Shown piece by piece: positions 13,568 through 15,425 of a stretch of DNA of 15,425 nucleotides. The notes beneath the pieces are model-generated. The model did no database searches. It was given only the letters and a program-made list of their open reading frames with translations, and was not told the origin of the DNA. The stretch spans positions 1 through 15,425 of the forward strand of contig JAPOHQ010000003.1 in the NCBI GenBank assembly GCA_029979375.1, read 5' to 3'. Numbering within the stretch: position 1 is the first letter of the stretch; every line of letters begins with the position of its first letter. The stretch is from Microbacteriaceae bacterium. Lineage in GTDB: Bacteria > Actinomycetota > Actinomycetes > Actinomycetales > Microbacteriaceae. A program made the translations under genes and the position numbers.

Positions 13568-14644
13568 ATCCGAAAGCAATTCGCTGCATGCCAACAGGTC
13601 TGGCTTACCCGAGTTCAAGGTGGGAAGCTGCTCGACCCGAAGAGTCTTTGCAGGCCGAGCGGCAACCGAGATGCTCTGTTCCAGGGAAGCGAAGGAGACC
13701 TCTGGGCTTCCAGTAAAGACAATGCCGACCGACTGGCCCCACTCTGATTCGATGCCTACCGCTACCGCCTGCTCCACCCCTGCGATCTGGGTAGCCAGCT
13801 CCTCGACTCGTTCCAGGCTCACCTTCATGCCGCCCGAGATGATCCCCCGATCTGCGCGGCCGAGAATCTCCAATCGGCCATCAACCAGCTCGCCAAGGTC
13901 ATTGGTTTGAAACCAATCTCCAACATCGTTTGCCAGAGTCGGGCCAGAGATTGAAATCAGCCCACCATCCAGCCTGAAGTCCACACCCTCAAGCGGCTGA
14001 CCATCGTAAATGCACCCGCCACAGGTCTCGGTCGCGCCATAGGTGACGACAACGTTGATTCCCCTAGATCGAAGCTCTTCCACATCCGCCCAGTTTGGGT
14101 TCTGGCCACCCACCAGGATCGCGTCGAACTTGCTGAGCATCGAGAAGACAAACGCGTCGTCGATTGCCTCCACCAACCTCCGAAGTTGGGCCGGCACCAA
14201 CGATGTGTAGCGACGGGAGCCTTCCATGAGAGATGCCCCCCTCACAAATGCCTCCGCGGTGAAGGGCATCATGGTGTTCATCATTACCGGTTGGGTGTCA
14301 GAGAGCACAGACCTTGCAAGAACATTGGCACCGGCGATGTAGTTGACCGGCAATGCCAACAGCCACTGCCCGGGCCCGCCAAGCCTGGTCATCGAGGCCC
14401 TGGCGGAGTGGATGATTGCCTCGGCTGAGAGCTCAATGCGCTTGGGTTCACCGGTGGAGCCGGAGGACTGCACTATGAGCCCGATATCGTCGGCGACCTT
14501 CACCGGGATGTTGATTACATCGGCACCCTGACCATTGACCTCGGGCTCCGAGATGAAGCCCGCGGCCTCGGCCTCGATGATCTCCAACATGAGATTGAGC
14601 GCACCAAACGTGTCGTTAGCCGGAACTATCTTCAGCGGTTTCAT
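13565..14644 (-). CDS. menE: o-Succinylbenzoate-CoA ligase (short actinobacterial form)
   Basis: A 359-residue ANL-superfamily adenylate-forming enzyme that activates o-succinylbenzoate to its CoA ester. Core motifs are the P-loop SSGSTGEPK (60-68), the adenine-binding TYGATE (201-206), FQTNDLGEL with D249, LGRADR with R263, the hinge GGMKVS (271-276), and the catalytic-lysine motif SGKPD with K347. It lacks much of the N-terminal subdomain found in enzymes of about 450-490 residues, as is usual for actinobacterial MenE. The ATG directly abuts the menB stop (TAAATG) with no ribosome-binding site of note, so translation is probably coupled. Genes on both sides (menB and menA) support the assignment over other acyl-CoA ligases. 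Confidence 0.94.
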   Translation of the reverse strand: MKPLKIVPANDTFGALNLMLEIIEAEAAGFISEPEVNGQGADVINIPVKVADDIGLIVQSSGSTGEPKRIELSAEAIIHSARASMTRLGGPGQWLLALPVNYIAGANVLARSVLSDTQPVMMNTMMPFTAEAFVRGASLMEGSRRYTSLVPAQLRRLVEAIDDAFVFSMLSKFDAILVGGQNPNWADVEELRSRGINVVVTYGATETCGGCIYDGQPLEGVDFRLDGGLISISGPTLANDVGDWFQTNDLGELVDGRLEILGRADRGIISGGMKVSLERVEELATQIAGVEQAVAVGIESEWGQSVGIVFTGSPEVSFASLEQSISVAARPAKTLRVEQLPTLNSGKPDLLACSELLSD

Positions 14645-15425
14645 TTAGAAGTGCCAGGGGAAATCTGACCAGTCTGGTTTCCGCTTCTCCAAGAAGGCGT
14701 CCCTGCCCTCCTGAGCCTCTTTGGTGCCGTAGGCAAGCCGAGTGGCCTCCCCGGCAAAGAGCTGCTGGCCCAGCAGGCCATCGTCGGCGGCGTTGAATGC
14801 ATACTTGAGCATCCTGATGGCCGTCGGGGACTTGGCCAGAATCGCCTCCGCCATCTTCAGGGCCTCGACCTCCAACACTTCGTGGTCGACAACCCTGTTT
14901 ACAACCCCGAGCTCATAGGCCCGCTGGGCGTCGTAGGTTTCGCCCAGGAAGAAGATCTCCCTCGCATTCTTCTGACCAACCTGCCTTGCCAATAGTGCGG
15001 AGCCGTAGCCGGCATCAAAGGAGCCGACATCGGCATCGGTCTGCTTGAACTTGGCGTGCTGCTGGGAGGCGATCGATAGGTCACAAACCACATTCAGCGA
15101 GTGGCCGCCGCCGGCAGCCCAACCGGAGACCAGCGCGATCACGACCTTCGGCATTGCCCTGATCAGGCGCTGGACCTCGAGGATGTGGAGCCTTCCGGCA
15201 CCACCCTCCTCATACTGATAACCGCTTTCTCCACGAACCCGCTGGTCGCCCCCGGAGCAAAAGGCCCAACCGCCATCCTTTGGCGAGGGACCATTGCCCG
15301 TGATGAGCACAACCCCGACATCGGCGAGCATGCGCGCATGGTCGAGGGCTCGATAGAGCTCGTCCACAGTCTGGGGACGAAAGGCGTTCCTGACCTCCGG
15401 ACGAGAAAACCCAATCCTCACAACC
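14645..15425 (-). CDS. menB: 1,4-Dihydroxy-2-naphthoyl-CoA synthase, N-terminus off the right edge
   Basis: About 259 residues of a crotonase-fold enzyme that closes the second ring of DHNA-CoA from o-succinylbenzoyl-CoA. The oxyanion-hole segments are WAFCSGGDQRVRG and GWAAGGGHSLNVVCDL. The DADVGSFDAGYGSALLARQ block carries the aspartate typical of actinobacterial MenB, and the protein ends in the hallmark FPWHF. The frame stays open to the window edge. A GTG at 15421-15419 could be read as a start, but it falls inside the conserved RIGFSRPEVRNAFRP region (internal in the family), so the true start lies beyond 15425 and a few tens of residues are missing. It is followed without a gap by menE. 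Confidence 0.96.
   Translation of the reverse strand, partial: VVRIGFSRPEVRNAFRPQTVDELYRALDHARMLADVGVVLITGNGPSPKDGGWAFCSGGDQRVRGESGYQYEEGGAGRLHILEVQRLIRAMPKVVIALVSGWAAGGGHSLNVVCDLSIASQQHAKFKQTDADVGSFDAGYGSALLARQVGQKNAREIFFLGETYDAQRAYELGVVNRVVDHEVLEVEALKMAEAILAKSPTAIRMLKYAFNAADDGLLGQQLFAGEATRLAYGTKEAQEGRDAFLEKRKPDWSDFPWHF

Noticed and set aside
15419..15421. GTG as a start for menB
   Set aside because: It encodes an internal residue of the conserved RIGFSRPEVRNAFRP region; the frame stays open to the window edge, so the gene is simply cut.
1..15425. Search for a CRISPR array, insertion sequence, prophage, toxin-antitoxin or defence genes
   Set aside because: No regularly spaced repeats, transposase or integrase motifs, or toxin/defence domains were seen on either strand; the genes are core metabolic and housekeeping types.

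Overview
The window is a very compact piece of an actinobacterial chromosome, moderately GC-rich (judged by eye), with no intergenic gap longer than 100 bases. The gene set fits a Microbacteriaceae-type organism, possibly one of the small-genome freshwater 'Luna' lineages; the family-level placement is inference. Supporting signs are the menaquinone cluster with DUF4229 and PLDc_N small proteins inserted, an FprA-type ferredoxin reductase, an actinobacterial MenB ending in FPWHF, about half of starts being GTG, and several starts without a ribosome-binding site that sit 6-7 bases after a TANNNT box (leaderless-type promoters).

Layout. 1-1852 (minus): an MMPL/RND-type exporter that runs off the left edge. 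1911-1996 (minus): tRNA-Tyr(GTA). 2084-3610 (plus): a LacI-family regulator followed by the YajQ-family protein. From 9327 down to 3607 (minus) lies a tightly packed run: a small secreted or membrane-anchored acidic protein, menG, a polyprenyl diphosphate synthase, an FprA-like ferredoxin-NADP reductase, an MFS transporter and manA. 9417-10604 (plus): menF. 12375 down to 10589 (minus): a PLDc_N membrane protein and menD. 12419-12703 (plus): a DUF4229 protein. From the right edge down to 12674 (minus): menB (its 5' end is outside the window), menE and menA.

The core of the window makes menaquinone. MenF converts chorismate to isochorismate and MenD makes SEPHCHC. MenE and MenB build the naphthoyl-CoA ring. 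A polyprenyl diphosphate synthase makes the side chain, MenA attaches it and MenG methylates the ring. MenH, MenC and the DHNA-CoA thioesterase are not in the window. FprA, the MFS transporter and ManA are joined to this run by overlaps or short gaps, but their link to quinone synthesis is positional only.

No defence island, insertion sequence, prophage or CRISPR array is visible, and I see no clearly new multi-gene system. The most unusual signals are in the gene architecture. Ten of the fifteen complete genes end in TAG. At three same-strand junctions (MFS/manA, small protein/menG, menE/menA) the upstream TAG forms the first three bases of a TAG(T/A)CT hexamer exactly six bases before the next start codon, as if stop codon and leaderless -10 box were fused. 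All three convergent pairs overlap at their stops. An uncharacterised acidic signal-peptide/TM protein leads the menG run.
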